Source: Sphaerisporangium sp. TRM90804
Lineage (GTDB): Bacteria; Actinomycetota; Actinomycetes; Streptosporangiales; Streptosporangiaceae
Direction: 5' to 3'
DNA length: 64,000 nucleotides
NCBI RefSeq assembly: GCF_029846175.1
Contig: NZ_JARWAC010000013.1
Span: 62,001-126,000 of the forward strand
Shown: positions 26,733 through 34,135 of the stretch, in pieces
How positions within the stretch are numbered: the first letter of the stretch is position 1
How the letters are laid out: every line of letters starts with the position of its first letter
Notes under the pieces: model-generated
The model's database searches: none
What the model was told of the DNA's origin: nothing
The model's input: only the letters and a program-made list of their open reading frames with translations
Made by a program: the position numbers and the translations under genes

Positions 26733-27500
26733 GTGGAGATCGTCGGCCGCGGCTTCATCGCCCGGAACCTGGCGGAGCTCGCGCACAAGCACGACGGCGT
26801 GGTGGCCTTCGCCGTCGGCGTGCCCAACTCGGTGGTGCGCGGCGAGGACGAGTTCGGCCGCGAGGCCGCGCTGCTGTACGACGTCGTGCGCCGCTGCGTG
26901 CGCGAACGCGGCAAGCTCGTCTTCTTCTCGACGGCGTCGGCCGCCATGTACGGCGGCCCGGAGAGCGCAGGCACCGAGGACGGCCCGGTCTACCCCGGCG
27001 GCGCCTACGGCAGGCACAACCTCGCCCTGGAGAGCGTGCTCGCGCGCTCGGGGGTGGACTACCTGGTGCTGCGGTCCAGCAACCTGATCGGGTCGCACCA
27101 GCGGGCGAACGGCCTGCTGCCCGTGCTGGTCAACGGCATCAGGTCGGGCACGGTGACCGTCTACCGCGGCGCCCGGCGCGACCTCGTCGACATCGCCGAC
27201 ATGGCGGCCGTCCTGGACCGGCTGCTCGCCCTGGGGGTGTCCCGGCAGGTGGTCAACGTCGCGAGCGGCGTCTCGGTGCCGGTCGAGCACATCGTCGGGC
27301 ACATCGAGCGGCGGCTCGGCGCCTTCGCCGCGCGCCGCGTGGTGGACCCGCCGGTGCCGTACCCGGCCGCCCCGGTCTCCATCGCCAAACTGCGCCGCCT
27401 GCTGCCCGGCGTCGCCGCCTTCGGCTTCGGCCCCGACTACTACAAGCGCGTGCTCGACAGGTACGTGGACGAGTACGCCGGCGCCCCCCTGCCCGGCTGA
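26733..27500 (+). CDS. Short SDR-type sugar-nucleotide reductase lacking the catalytic Lys
   Basis: This 255-residue NAD-binding epimerase/reductase-like protein starts at GTG 26733. The N-terminus begins directly at a shortened glycine motif (I-V-G-R-G-F-I-A). The active-site segment is A-Y-G-R-H-N (residues 91-96), so the usual Y-x-x-x-K has Asn for Lys. The Ser in F-S-T-A-S is kept. Such proteins sit beside 2,3-dehydratases in other deoxysugar clusters and are annotated as 4-ketoreductases. Whether this one is catalytic is uncertain. It is 29 bases behind the dehydratase gene and convergent with the next glycosyltransferase. Confidence 0.7.
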   Translation: MEIVGRGFIARNLAELAHKHDGVVAFAVGVPNSVVRGEDEFGREAALLYDVVRRCVRERGKLVFFSTASAAMYGGPESAGTEDGPVYPGGAYGRHNLALESVLARSGVDYLVLRSSNLIGSHQRANGLLPVLVNGIRSGTVTVYRGARRDLVDIADMAAVLDRLLALGVSRQVVNVASGVSVPVEHIVGHIERRLGAFAARRVVDPPVPYPAAPVSIAKLRRLLPGVAAFGFGPDYYKRVLDRYVDEYAGAPLPG

Positions 27501-27638
27501 CCAAGCCCCGGTGTCGGGCGGCGGCCTGGCCTCCGGCGGCCTGATCTCAAGGGGCGTCCGATCTCGTGCGGTGCCCCGGCCCCGCGACAGCGGCGGACCC
27601 TGCGGGCCGCCCCATAACAGGAGCACCGCGGGCCCGCG

Positions 27639-28949
27639 TCAGGCGGCTTCGGCGCCCGAGGCGGCGAGACGTTCCAGGACGCCCACGACCTGCGTGGGCG
27701 CCGGCTGCCGCGCCATCTCCAGGCGGACGCGCCCGGCCGCCGCGCCGTAGGACGGGTCGCCCATCAGCGCCGACAGCGCCTCGCGGATCGCCTGCGGCTC
27801 GGCCAGCGCGGGGTCCAGCGCGATGCCCGCGCCGGCCGCGGCGACCCGCGAGGCGTGGAACGCGTGGTCGGGAAGCTGCCCCATCACCAGTTGCGGGACG
27901 CCGTGGCGCAGCGCGGTCAGCGTGGTGCCGCCGCCGCCCTGGTGCACGATCGCCGAGCACGCGGGCAGCAGCATGTGCAGCGGGACCGACTCCGCGACCC
28001 GGACGCCGTCCGGCAGCGCGGGGAGCTGGTCGGAGGTGGTGGCGACGATCACCTCGGCGCCCAGGGCCACCGCCGCCTCCACCGCCCGTCCGGCGGGGAA
28101 GGGGATCTGCCCGGCGAACCGCGCCACCGTGCTGCCCCACGTGACGCACACGCGGGGCGCGGGCGGCAGCCCGGCGGCCCACGGCGGCTGCACGCCCGGC
28201 CCGTTGTAGGGGACGAAGCGCACGTTCTGCCGGGGGAGCGCGGCGGGGAGCTGCACGCTGGGCGGGCACGGGTCCAGCGTCAGCGTGCCCAGGTCTTCCA
28301 GCTCCGACAGCCCGAACCGCTCCAGCAGCTCCCAGAACAGCGGGACCTCGGCGAGCAGGCTCGCCTGGGTGTCGGCCTGCCCCGCCGTCATGTCGGCCCC
28401 CCACAGGTGGCGCACGGCGGGCACGCCGAGCACCGCCGCCGTCAGCGGCCCGGCGAAGGTCAGCGGGTCGTGCACGATGAGGTCCGGCCGCCAGGCGCGC
28501 GAGAGCCCCACCAGGTCGTCGGCCATGGCGTCGGCGACCCCCACGAACGTCCCGACGGCCCGCACGATGCGCTCGCGCGGCACGCCCCCGCCCTTCCCCG
28601 CGCCGGAGCCGTCGCCGCCGGACCGGCGGGCGCCACCGGACGCCGGGGCATCGCCGTTCCCGTTCGCCTGGCCGCCGACCCTTGCCTGGCCGTCACCGTC
28701 ACCGGCCGCCGGGCCTGCGCCGGCCGCCCGGGCGCCCCCGTTCGCGGCGGCGCCGTCGCCGCCTCGGCGGCGGATCACCTCGACGTCCCGGCCCACGACC
28801 GTCAGCGGCAGGCCCGACGTCGCGACGACGTCCGCGTGCGCGGGCTGGACGGCCACACGCACGTCGTGGCCGGCGGCGCGCAGCGCCCAGCCGGTGGGGA
28901 CCATGGGAAGGAAGTGGGTGGACCAGACCGATGTCATCAGTACCCGCAT
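27639..28949 (-). CDS. EryCIII-type glycosyltransferase with low-complexity insertion
   Basis: This 436-residue GT-B transferase is of the antibiotic-sugar type. The N-terminus has S-T-H-F-L-P-M-V-P-T-G-W-A with the catalytic His, and the C-terminal nucleotide-sugar site is AIVHQGGGGTTLTALRHGVP. Compared with its paralogues at 57590, 58771 and 62867 it carries a Gly/Ala/Asp/Asn-rich insertion at residues about 62-123 (28581-28766) between the third strand and the VGTFVGVADAM helix. The frame stays open, so this looks like a real disordered loop and not an error. It stands alone on the minus strand with a SARP-type box 24-40 bases upstream. Confidence 0.85.
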   Translation of the reverse strand: MRVLMTSVWSTHFLPMVPTGWALRAAGHDVRVAVQPAHADVVATSGLPLTVVGRDVEVIRRRGGDGAAANGGARAAGAGPAAGDGDGQARVGGQANGNGDAPASGGARRSGGDGSGAGKGGGVPRERIVRAVGTFVGVADAMADDLVGLSRAWRPDLIVHDPLTFAGPLTAAVLGVPAVRHLWGADMTAGQADTQASLLAEVPLFWELLERFGLSELEDLGTLTLDPCPPSVQLPAALPRQNVRFVPYNGPGVQPPWAAGLPPAPRVCVTWGSTVARFAGQIPFPAGRAVEAAVALGAEVIVATTSDQLPALPDGVRVAESVPLHMLLPACSAIVHQGGGGTTLTALRHGVPQLVMGQLPDHAFHASRVAAAGAGIALDPALAEPQAIREALSALMGDPSYGAAAGRVRLEMARQPAPTQVVGVLERLAASGAEAA

Positions 28950-28969
28950 GGCGGCATCCTGACGCCCGG

Positions 28970-28990
28970 GGCTCGAAGCGGGCTGGAGGA
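28970..28990 (-). promoter_or_regulatory. SARP-type box upstream of glycosyltransferase
   Basis: On the minus strand TCCAGCC and TCGAGCC begin 11 bp apart. The core CAGCCCGCTTCGA is identical to that at 25256-25268. It is 21-41 bp before the start at 28949. Confidence 0.5.
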
Positions 28991-28994
28991 CGCG

Positions 28995-30002
28995 TCAACC
29001 GCCGTGCCCCGGAACCTCCACCGTCACCACGGCGTGGTCCCCGACGACGAGCCGATGGCCCCGCCCGCCCGGCACGGCCGGCCCCACGCTGGCGTTCCTG
29101 CCGATGACCGAGCCGCGCACCCCGCGCAGGTCGCGCAGCTCCGCGCCCTCCATCAGGATCGAGTCGCCCACCGAGGCGCCGTCGACGACGCAGTCGGCGC
29201 CGACCGAGGTGTACGGCCCCACGACGCTGTCACGCACCACCGCGTCGGGCCCGATCAGCGCGGGCCCCACCACCCGCGACCGCTCGACCGAGCCCCCCTC
29301 CTCCACGACGACCTGCCCGACCAGCTCGCTGTCGGTGTCCACCATGCCCCGCACCTCGGCCCGGCGGGCGGACAGCACCGCGCGGTTGGCGGCCAGCAGG
29401 CCCTCCAGCACGCCGCCGTCCTCCCACTGACCGGCCGAGACGTGGTCGCGCACCACGTGGCCGTGCTCCCGAAGCCAGCGCAGCGCCGAGCCGATCTCCC
29501 GCCGGTTCGACCAGTCGGGGCCGATCGACCGGACGGCCTGGTGGACGACGGGGGACAGGACGCAGACGCCGGTGTCGGCGGGCTCGCCCCCCGGTGACCG
29601 GGCGCCGGTCAGGCGCAGCGCGTGCGGCCGGTCGGCCCGGTAGGCCTCGACCAGGTCTCCGATGCCGCCGAAGACCATGCGGTCGCCGGGGAACAGCACG
29701 AAGTCGGCGTCGCCGAGGTGGTCGCGCGCCGCCAGCACCGCGTGGGCGGTGCCCAGCGGCGCGTCCTGCGCGACATAGGAGACCCGCAGGCCGAAGCGGC
29801 CGCCGTCCCCGACGGCCCTGCGCACCGAGCCGTCGCGGGCGTCGACGACCACGACGGCCTCGGCGACGCCGGCCTGCCGGATCGCCTCCAGGCCGTAGAA
29901 CAGCAGCGGGCGGTTCCCCACCGGGATGACCTGCTTGGGCATGGTGTGGCTGAGCGGGCGGAGGCGGATCCCGCGGCCTCCGGCCAGGACGAGAGCTTTC
30001 AT
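28995..30002 (-). CDS. Sugar-nucleotidyltransferase paralogue with damaged catalytic motifs
   Basis: This 335-residue protein has the RmlA/GlmU-type architecture: a nucleotidyltransferase domain (residues 1-230) and a left-handed beta-helix tail (235-335). Key sites are altered compared with the paralogue at 48117. The phosphate loop reads G-I-R-L, not G-T-R-L. The E-K-P sugar-phosphate motif is absent from the segment around 130-145. E-I-T-D is E-I-G-S (169-172), and W-x-D-T-G is W-E-D-G-G. The aspartate in P-G-D-R (about 107) remains. A weak enzyme, a regulator or a pseudoenzyme are all possible. An upstream in-frame ATG at 30020 is an alternative start. It is divergent from the first SARP gene. 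Confidence 0.75.
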   Translation of the reverse strand: MKALVLAGGRGIRLRPLSHTMPKQVIPVGNRPLLFYGLEAIRQAGVAEAVVVVDARDGSVRRAVGDGGRFGLRVSYVAQDAPLGTAHAVLAARDHLGDADFVLFPGDRMVFGGIGDLVEAYRADRPHALRLTGARSPGGEPADTGVCVLSPVVHQAVRSIGPDWSNRREIGSALRWLREHGHVVRDHVSAGQWEDGGVLEGLLAANRAVLSARRAEVRGMVDTDSELVGQVVVEEGGSVERSRVVGPALIGPDAVVRDSVVGPYTSVGADCVVDGASVGDSILMEGAELRDLRGVRGSVIGRNASVGPAVPGGRGHRLVVGDHAVVTVEVPGHGG

Positions 30003-30093
30003 GACGAGGCTGACCTTCATCTCTTCCGGTGTGACCGTCGCGGCGCCTGCGGAGGCGCGCCGCTCATACTGACGGATGTCACTGGACGGGCGG

Positions 30094-30146
30094 TCGAGTG
30101 TGCCTGAACCTGAGGAGGCGAGAGCGGCTCGATCGAGGCTCGAGCG
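30094..30146. promoter_or_regulatory. Cluster of SARP-like heptamers in the SARP/nucleotidyltransferase divergent promoter
   Basis: TCGAGTG (30094), TCGAGGC (30133) and TCGAGCG (30140) share the TCGAGNN consensus used by ActII-ORF4-type regulators. The last two are directly abutting, and the first is not in 11-bp phase with them. The gap of 243 bases separates the leftward nucleotidyltransferase-like gene from the SARP gene at 30246. Confidence 0.4.
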
Positions 30147-30245
30147 AGGCCGCGCACTGTTTCGCCTGCCACCGACCGTCCATCGGCGGCCGGCCGGCGC
30201 TCGCGCCGCCCGGCCCCGACGTGACCGGACCATGCTGAGGGTGAC

Positions 30246-32099
30246 ATGGAGTTCTATGTCTTGGGCCCGTTGCGCGTCATGGACGGAGCCGGCGACGTCA
30301 CTCCGCAGACGCCGAAGCTGCGGGGACTCCTCGGGCTGCTGCTCATGCGGCACAACCAGGTGGTCCAGGTCGGCGAGCTGATCGACGAGTTGTGGGGCGA
30401 GCGGCCGCCCGCGAGCGCCGCCTCGACGCTGCAGACCTACGTCTACAAGCTGCGCAAGACGCTGCTGGGCGGCTACGGCGAGGACGGCAAGGGACTGCTG
30501 CGGACGCGCCCGCAGGGCTACCAGATGGTCGTCCCGCCCCAGACGCTCGACCTGTGCCGGTTCCAGGAGCTCAGCGACGAGGGCCGGGCCCGGCTGGCCG
30601 CCGGGGACGCCGAGGCCGCCGCCGACGCCCTGGACGCGGCCGTCTCCCTGTGGCGCGGACGCCCCCTGGCCGGCATGGGCACCAGGAAGCCGCTCAAGGC
30701 GCACGTGGCGCGCCTGGAGGAGAGCCGCCTGAGCGCGCTGGAATGGCGGGTGGAGGCCAAGCTCAGGCTCGGCCGCCACGGCGAGCTCGTCGACGAGCTG
30801 GAGCGGCTGCTGGCGGTGAACCCGCTGCACGAGGGGCTCGCCGCCAAGCTGATGAAGGTGCTGCACCTGTCGGGTCGCCCCGCCGAGGCCGTGGCCGTCT
30901 ACCGGCGCCTGCGCCAGGCGTTCGCCGAGGACCTCGGCCTGGAGCCCTCGCCGGTCCTGCAGCGCCTGTACCGCGACCTGACCACCGGCGCGGGAACGCC
31001 CGGCCGGCGGCCCGCGCCCGCCGCCGTCCCCGCCCCCGTCTCCCCGGACGTCGCCGCGCGCGGCGCCACCGCCTCCACCCGCCTGCCGGCGGACCCGCCC
31101 GGCCTCGTCGGCCGCGAGCGGGTGGCCGGCGCCGTCGAGCGGCTGCTGCTGGAGCGGCCCGGCGGCGGGGGGGCGACGCCGATCGTCTCCCTCGCCGGGG
31201 TCCCCGGCGTGGGCAAGACCGCGCTGGCCGTGCACCTGGCGCACCGGCTGCGCCCGCGCTTCCGGGGCGGCGTCCACTTCGTCGCGCTCGGCGGCTCCGG
31301 CGCCTCGCCGGCCGAGCCGGTGGCGGTGCTGGACGAGCTGCTCGGCACGCTGGGAGCGCCGCGCGGGCACCGCCGCGCGGAGGAGGCCAGCGCCGCCTTC
31401 CGCACCTGGATCACCGGCCGGAACGCGCTGATCGTGGTGGACGACCCGCGGAGCGCGGCCCAGGCGCGCCTGTTCCTGCCCGGCTGCTCCGAGAGCGCGG
31501 TGATCGTCACGAGCCGGAGCGGCATGTACGGCCTGGCCGGCGCGCACGTCGTCGAGCTGGACACGTTGAGCGCCGACGACGGGGTCGGGCTGCTGACCAC
31601 GATGCTCGGGCGGCGGGCCGAGGAGGCGCCGGACGAGGTGCGGCGGATCGCCCGGCTCTGCGACGACCTGCCGCTCGCCCTGAGCGGCGCCGCGGCGCGG
31701 CTGCTGGCCTCGCCGGAGCTGTCGCTGCGCGACTACGCCGACCGGCTCACCGGGCCGGCGCGCCGGCTCGCGGAGCTGAGCCACGGCGACCTCGACATGC
31801 GGCGCGGGTACGACGCCGGCTACCTGCGGCTGGGCGAGGCGGAGCGTGAGGCGCTGTGCCGCCTGGGCACGGCGCGGCTGACCGGCTTCACGGCGCACCG
31901 GGTCTCCCACCTGCTGGGCTGGGGCGTCGCGGCGGCCGAGTCGGCCATCGTCCGCCTGGTCGAGCACCGGTTCGTCCGCGTCAGCGGCCGCGATCCGAGC
32001 GGGGAGCTGCACTACGCGTTCGCGCCGCTGAGCAGGGCTTACGTGTGGGAACGCGTCTCGGCGGGGACGCGTGCGGCCGTCGGGCTGCAGGGATCCTGA
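30246..32099 (+). CDS. SARP-family transcriptional activator with NB-ARC domain (first)
   Basis: This 617-residue pathway-specific activator has an N-terminal OmpR-like winged helix (residues 1-95, K-L-R-G-L-L-G-L-L-L ... QTYVYKLRKTL), a bacterial transcriptional activation domain (about 100-250) and an NB-ARC ATPase part (from about 285). The P-loop is G-V-P-G-V-G-K-T, followed by a Walker-B-like L-I-V-V-D-D. It lacks a C-terminal TPR region, so it is a medium-size SARP. It likely activates the polyketide operons via the 11-bp spaced boxes. It is about 50% alike by eye to the second SARP at 34136. Confidence 0.9.
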   Translation: MEFYVLGPLRVMDGAGDVTPQTPKLRGLLGLLLMRHNQVVQVGELIDELWGERPPASAASTLQTYVYKLRKTLLGGYGEDGKGLLRTRPQGYQMVVPPQTLDLCRFQELSDEGRARLAAGDAEAAADALDAAVSLWRGRPLAGMGTRKPLKAHVARLEESRLSALEWRVEAKLRLGRHGELVDELERLLAVNPLHEGLAAKLMKVLHLSGRPAEAVAVYRRLRQAFAEDLGLEPSPVLQRLYRDLTTGAGTPGRRPAPAAVPAPVSPDVAARGATASTRLPADPPGLVGRERVAGAVERLLLERPGGGGATPIVSLAGVPGVGKTALAVHLAHRLRPRFRGGVHFVALGGSGASPAEPVAVLDELLGTLGAPRGHRRAEEASAAFRTWITGRNALIVVDDPRSAAQARLFLPGCSESAVIVTSRSGMYGLAGAHVVELDTLSADDGVGLLTTMLGRRAEEAPDEVRRIARLCDDLPLALSGAAARLLASPELSLRDYADRLTGPARRLAELSHGDLDMRRGYDAGYLRLGEAEREALCRLGTARLTGFTAHRVSHLLGWGVAAAESAIVRLVEHRFVRVSGRDPSGELHYAFAPLSRAYVWERVSAGTRAAVGLQGS

Positions 32100-32398
32100 A
32101 CCTCGGTGCGCCCTCACCCCCCGGGAGCGGCCGCCGTCGGCGCCGGCGGCGCGGGCGAGGCCGGCCGCCGGGCGGCGCCGGAATGCCGCCGTCGGCACGT
32201 GGGCGCGCGTTCAGGCGAGTGACGCCGAGCATCGGCGGCGTGCGCGGGGCGGGTGAATACCGGCGGAGACGCGGCCCGCGGGCGATCATGCCGGGCGGCG
32301 GGCGCCGCCGTGCGCGGAAGTCGCGCGCCATGACAGGGATACCGGCAATTCATGCGTCTTAGTAATGGGCGACAATATCGCATTCCTCTGCCTTCCGG
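32100..32398. other. GC-rich intergenic stretch, no gene seen
   Basis: The stretch between the first SARP stop and the promoter at 32399 holds only compositional frames on both strands, with Arg/Ala/Gly-rich translations and no ribosome sites. Confidence 0.45.
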
Positions 32399-32427
32399 TT
32401 GTCACTGTGTTAGGTTTCTTGTAAAGA
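32399..32427 (+). promoter_or_regulatory. Probable promoter in AT-rich island (TTGTCA, 17 bp, TAAAGA)
   Basis: TTGTCA (32399-32404), a 17-bp spacer and TAAAGAT (from 32422) lie in an island at about 32360-32470 that is far more AT-rich than its surroundings. It is 118 bases before the PEP/pyruvate-binding-domain-like gene and is its only apparent promoter. Confidence 0.5.
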
Positions 32428-32544
32428 TATTCAGTGGGTTCGGGTGTGCGTGCTTAATTGTTCACCAGGCTCACTCGGCGTGCCGTGCGGTGTCGGCTCC
32501 CGCCCACGTCTGCCGCTGCAAGGGCCTGCCGAAGGAGGAAGCGA

Positions 32545-33411
32545 ATGGACGACGGGTCGGACGCCGTGGATCTGGACGGGGCCGTCCACTGGCTCGGCGG
32601 CCCGCGCCCCCTCGACCCCCGTGTCGTCGGACCGGAGGCCGCCTTCCTCGGAGCTCTGCCGCCCTCGTTCGGAGTCCCTTCCGGGTTCTGCCTCAGCGTC
32701 GCGCCGGTGGCCGGGTGGGCGGGTTCCGACCGGCCGCTCGCCCTGGTGCGCCGCGCCTTGGCGGCGTGGCCCGCACCGGCTCCGGGGCCGCTCGACGGCT
32801 TCCGTGTCCGGGCCCTCGCGGTGGCGCCGCACCGGGAGGGCGGCCCGCGCCCGCCGCGCGCGCTCTCCTTCCACAACGTCGACCGTGACGCCGTCGCCGA
32901 GGCGGTGATCGAGTGCGCGGGCCCGTTCCTGCGGTGGCGGGCCGGGCCGGGCGGCCCCTCCGTGCCGGTGGCGGTGCTGGTCCAGTCGTTCCGGGCGCCC
33001 GAGGTGTGGATGGTCGCGTCGGCCGACTGCCGCCCGGGGGCGGACACCCCCGTCACCATGCGCGCGGCCTGGGGCCTGCGAGAACGCGACGACACGGCCG
33101 CCGACCTGTTCGTGGTGGAGCGCGACGGACCGCGCACCGCGCACGCCGAGGCGGGGGTCAAATCGCGGATGACCGTCCCGACGGCGGGCGGCGTGCACGA
33201 GGTCGAGGTGCCCGCCAGGTTGCGCGAAGTGCCCTGCCTGCAGGACTGGCAGGTCCGCCGGGCGGCGGGCGTCGTACTGGCGGTGGGGCGGCGGCTGCGG
33301 GGCGCGGTCCGGGTGGAATTGGAGTGGAACGGCGACGATCTCCGCGTTGTCGGCGTGCCTTCGCTGCGGGGGACACGCCGGTTGAGTACTCGTCGCGCGG
33401 AGTCAACGTGA
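32545..33411 (+). CDS. Degenerate, stand-alone PEP/pyruvate-binding (PPDK N-terminal-like) domain protein
   Basis: This 288-residue protein has an excellent GAAGGAGGAA ribosome site. I read a shortened PEP-synthase/PPDK N-terminal ATP-grasp domain. V-V-G-P-E-A-A-F-L-G-A-L with G-V-P-S-G-F-C-L-S corresponds to the family's G-G-K-x-A-x-L-G-x-L ... V-P-x-G-F. S-F-H-N-V-D-R-D-A-V-A-E-A-V matches the F-L-N-V helix, V-A-V-L-V-Q-S-F the V-V-V-Q-x-M strand, and W-G-L-R-E-R the G-L-G-E loop. The family lysine is Glu, and the R-S-S-A-x-x-E-D segment is missing. No phosphohistidine or PEP domain follows. It lies between two SARP genes. Likely a pseudoenzyme of unknown role. Confidence 0.6.
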   Translation: MDDGSDAVDLDGAVHWLGGPRPLDPRVVGPEAAFLGALPPSFGVPSGFCLSVAPVAGWAGSDRPLALVRRALAAWPAPAPGPLDGFRVRALAVAPHREGGPRPPRALSFHNVDRDAVAEAVIECAGPFLRWRAGPGGPSVPVAVLVQSFRAPEVWMVASADCRPGADTPVTMRAAWGLRERDDTAADLFVVERDGPRTAHAEAGVKSRMTVPTAGGVHEVEVPARLREVPCLQDWQVRRAAGVVLAVGRRLRGAVRVELEWNGDDLRVVGVPSLRGTRRLSTRRAEST

Positions 33412-33604
33412 TTGTCAAGAAGTGTCGCGTGATGCGGGGAACGTGGCGCGGGGCCGCGCCCGCGTACGCCGCTTCTTCGCCCCGCCGCGCGACCCCTGGC
33501 CGCCGGCGTCCCGCGGCGCGGGGCCCGGTGCGGCCTCGGCGGCCGAGGGCGCGGCGTCGTGGCGAGTCCGCGCAGGGCTCTCGCGCGGGGTGTGGTGGTG
33601 GAAT
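33412..33604. other. Intergenic stretch, no gene seen
   Basis: After the PPDK-like gene the sequence is GC-rich and then turns abruptly AT-rich at about 33596. Only compositional frames are visible. Confidence 0.4.
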
Positions 33605-33760
33605 ATGAACATAAGTTTTCCAAGAAGTATGGCAATGATTTCCGTGGCATTGGTAATAGGCATTGCCGGTGCCGTGGCCGCCGTTCGGCCTCCCGCCGAC
33701 AAAGCGCTACGGGGAGTAGGTGCGCAGCTACGGTCGCGCCCCTGGCGGGAAACGTGCTGA
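33605..33760 (+). CDS. Possible 51-residue single-pass membrane peptide
   Basis: An ATG in a short AT-rich island (33596-33665) opens a 51-codon frame. Its first half (M-A-M-I-S-V-A-L-V-I-G-I-A-G-A-V-A-A-V) would form one transmembrane helix, and its second half is basic (R-P-P-A-D-K-A-L-R ... R-S-R-P-W-R-E). A GGTGGTGGA stretch precedes it by two bases, which is close for a ribosome site. Codon use is unlike the neighbours (AAT-type and ATA codons). It lies between the PPDK-like gene and the second SARP. It may be a real peptide or a chance frame. Confidence 0.25.
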   Translation: MNISFPRSMAMISVALVIGIAGAVAAVRPPADKALRGVGAQLRSRPWRETC

Positions 33761-33801
33761 CCGCGCCTCCGACATCGGAGTTCGAATTTCTGCCAACCCT
33801 A

Positions 33802-33828
33802 TTGACAGGTCACACCCTGTCGTATGAA
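33802..33828 (+). promoter_or_regulatory. Second-SARP promoter with inverted repeat between -35 and -10
   Basis: TTGACA (33802-33807) and TATGAA (33823-33828) are separated by 15 bp, short of optimum. The perfect inverted repeat GACAGG-N6-CCTGTC (33804-33821) fills the spacer. A regulator bound there would decide transcription of the SARP at 34136. The leader would be about 300 bases. Confidence 0.45.
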
Positions 33829-34135
33829 CTGCCTTTGGGTAGCAGGTTTGAGGGGCAGGGGAAAGGCTCACCGTCGCCCCCGTAAAGAGTGAAAGATCAT
33901 TACGAGGCGATGGCCTGCGCCCGAAAACACCCGCGCCTGCCGGTGCGCTCCGACCTTCGCAGCTTGAACCACGTTATTCGGCCATGAATGGCGCGTGGAC
34001 GCGTCGAGGTGCAACGCCGCGTCCGACGGGCCGGCCGCCGTTCTTTTCTCACCACTGGATCGGTTTCGTCAACCAGACATGGCGACGACTGGTGACGTCG
34101 GACGGCCTGAAGACGGTGTCACGGGAGGATGGATC

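Noticed and set aside
28995-32198. A 1067-codon leftward open frame covering the first SARP gene
   Set aside because: Its C-terminal 335 codons are the nucleotidyltransferase-like gene. The upstream part is the antisense shadow of the SARP and has Gln/Arg/Ala-rich nonsense composition.
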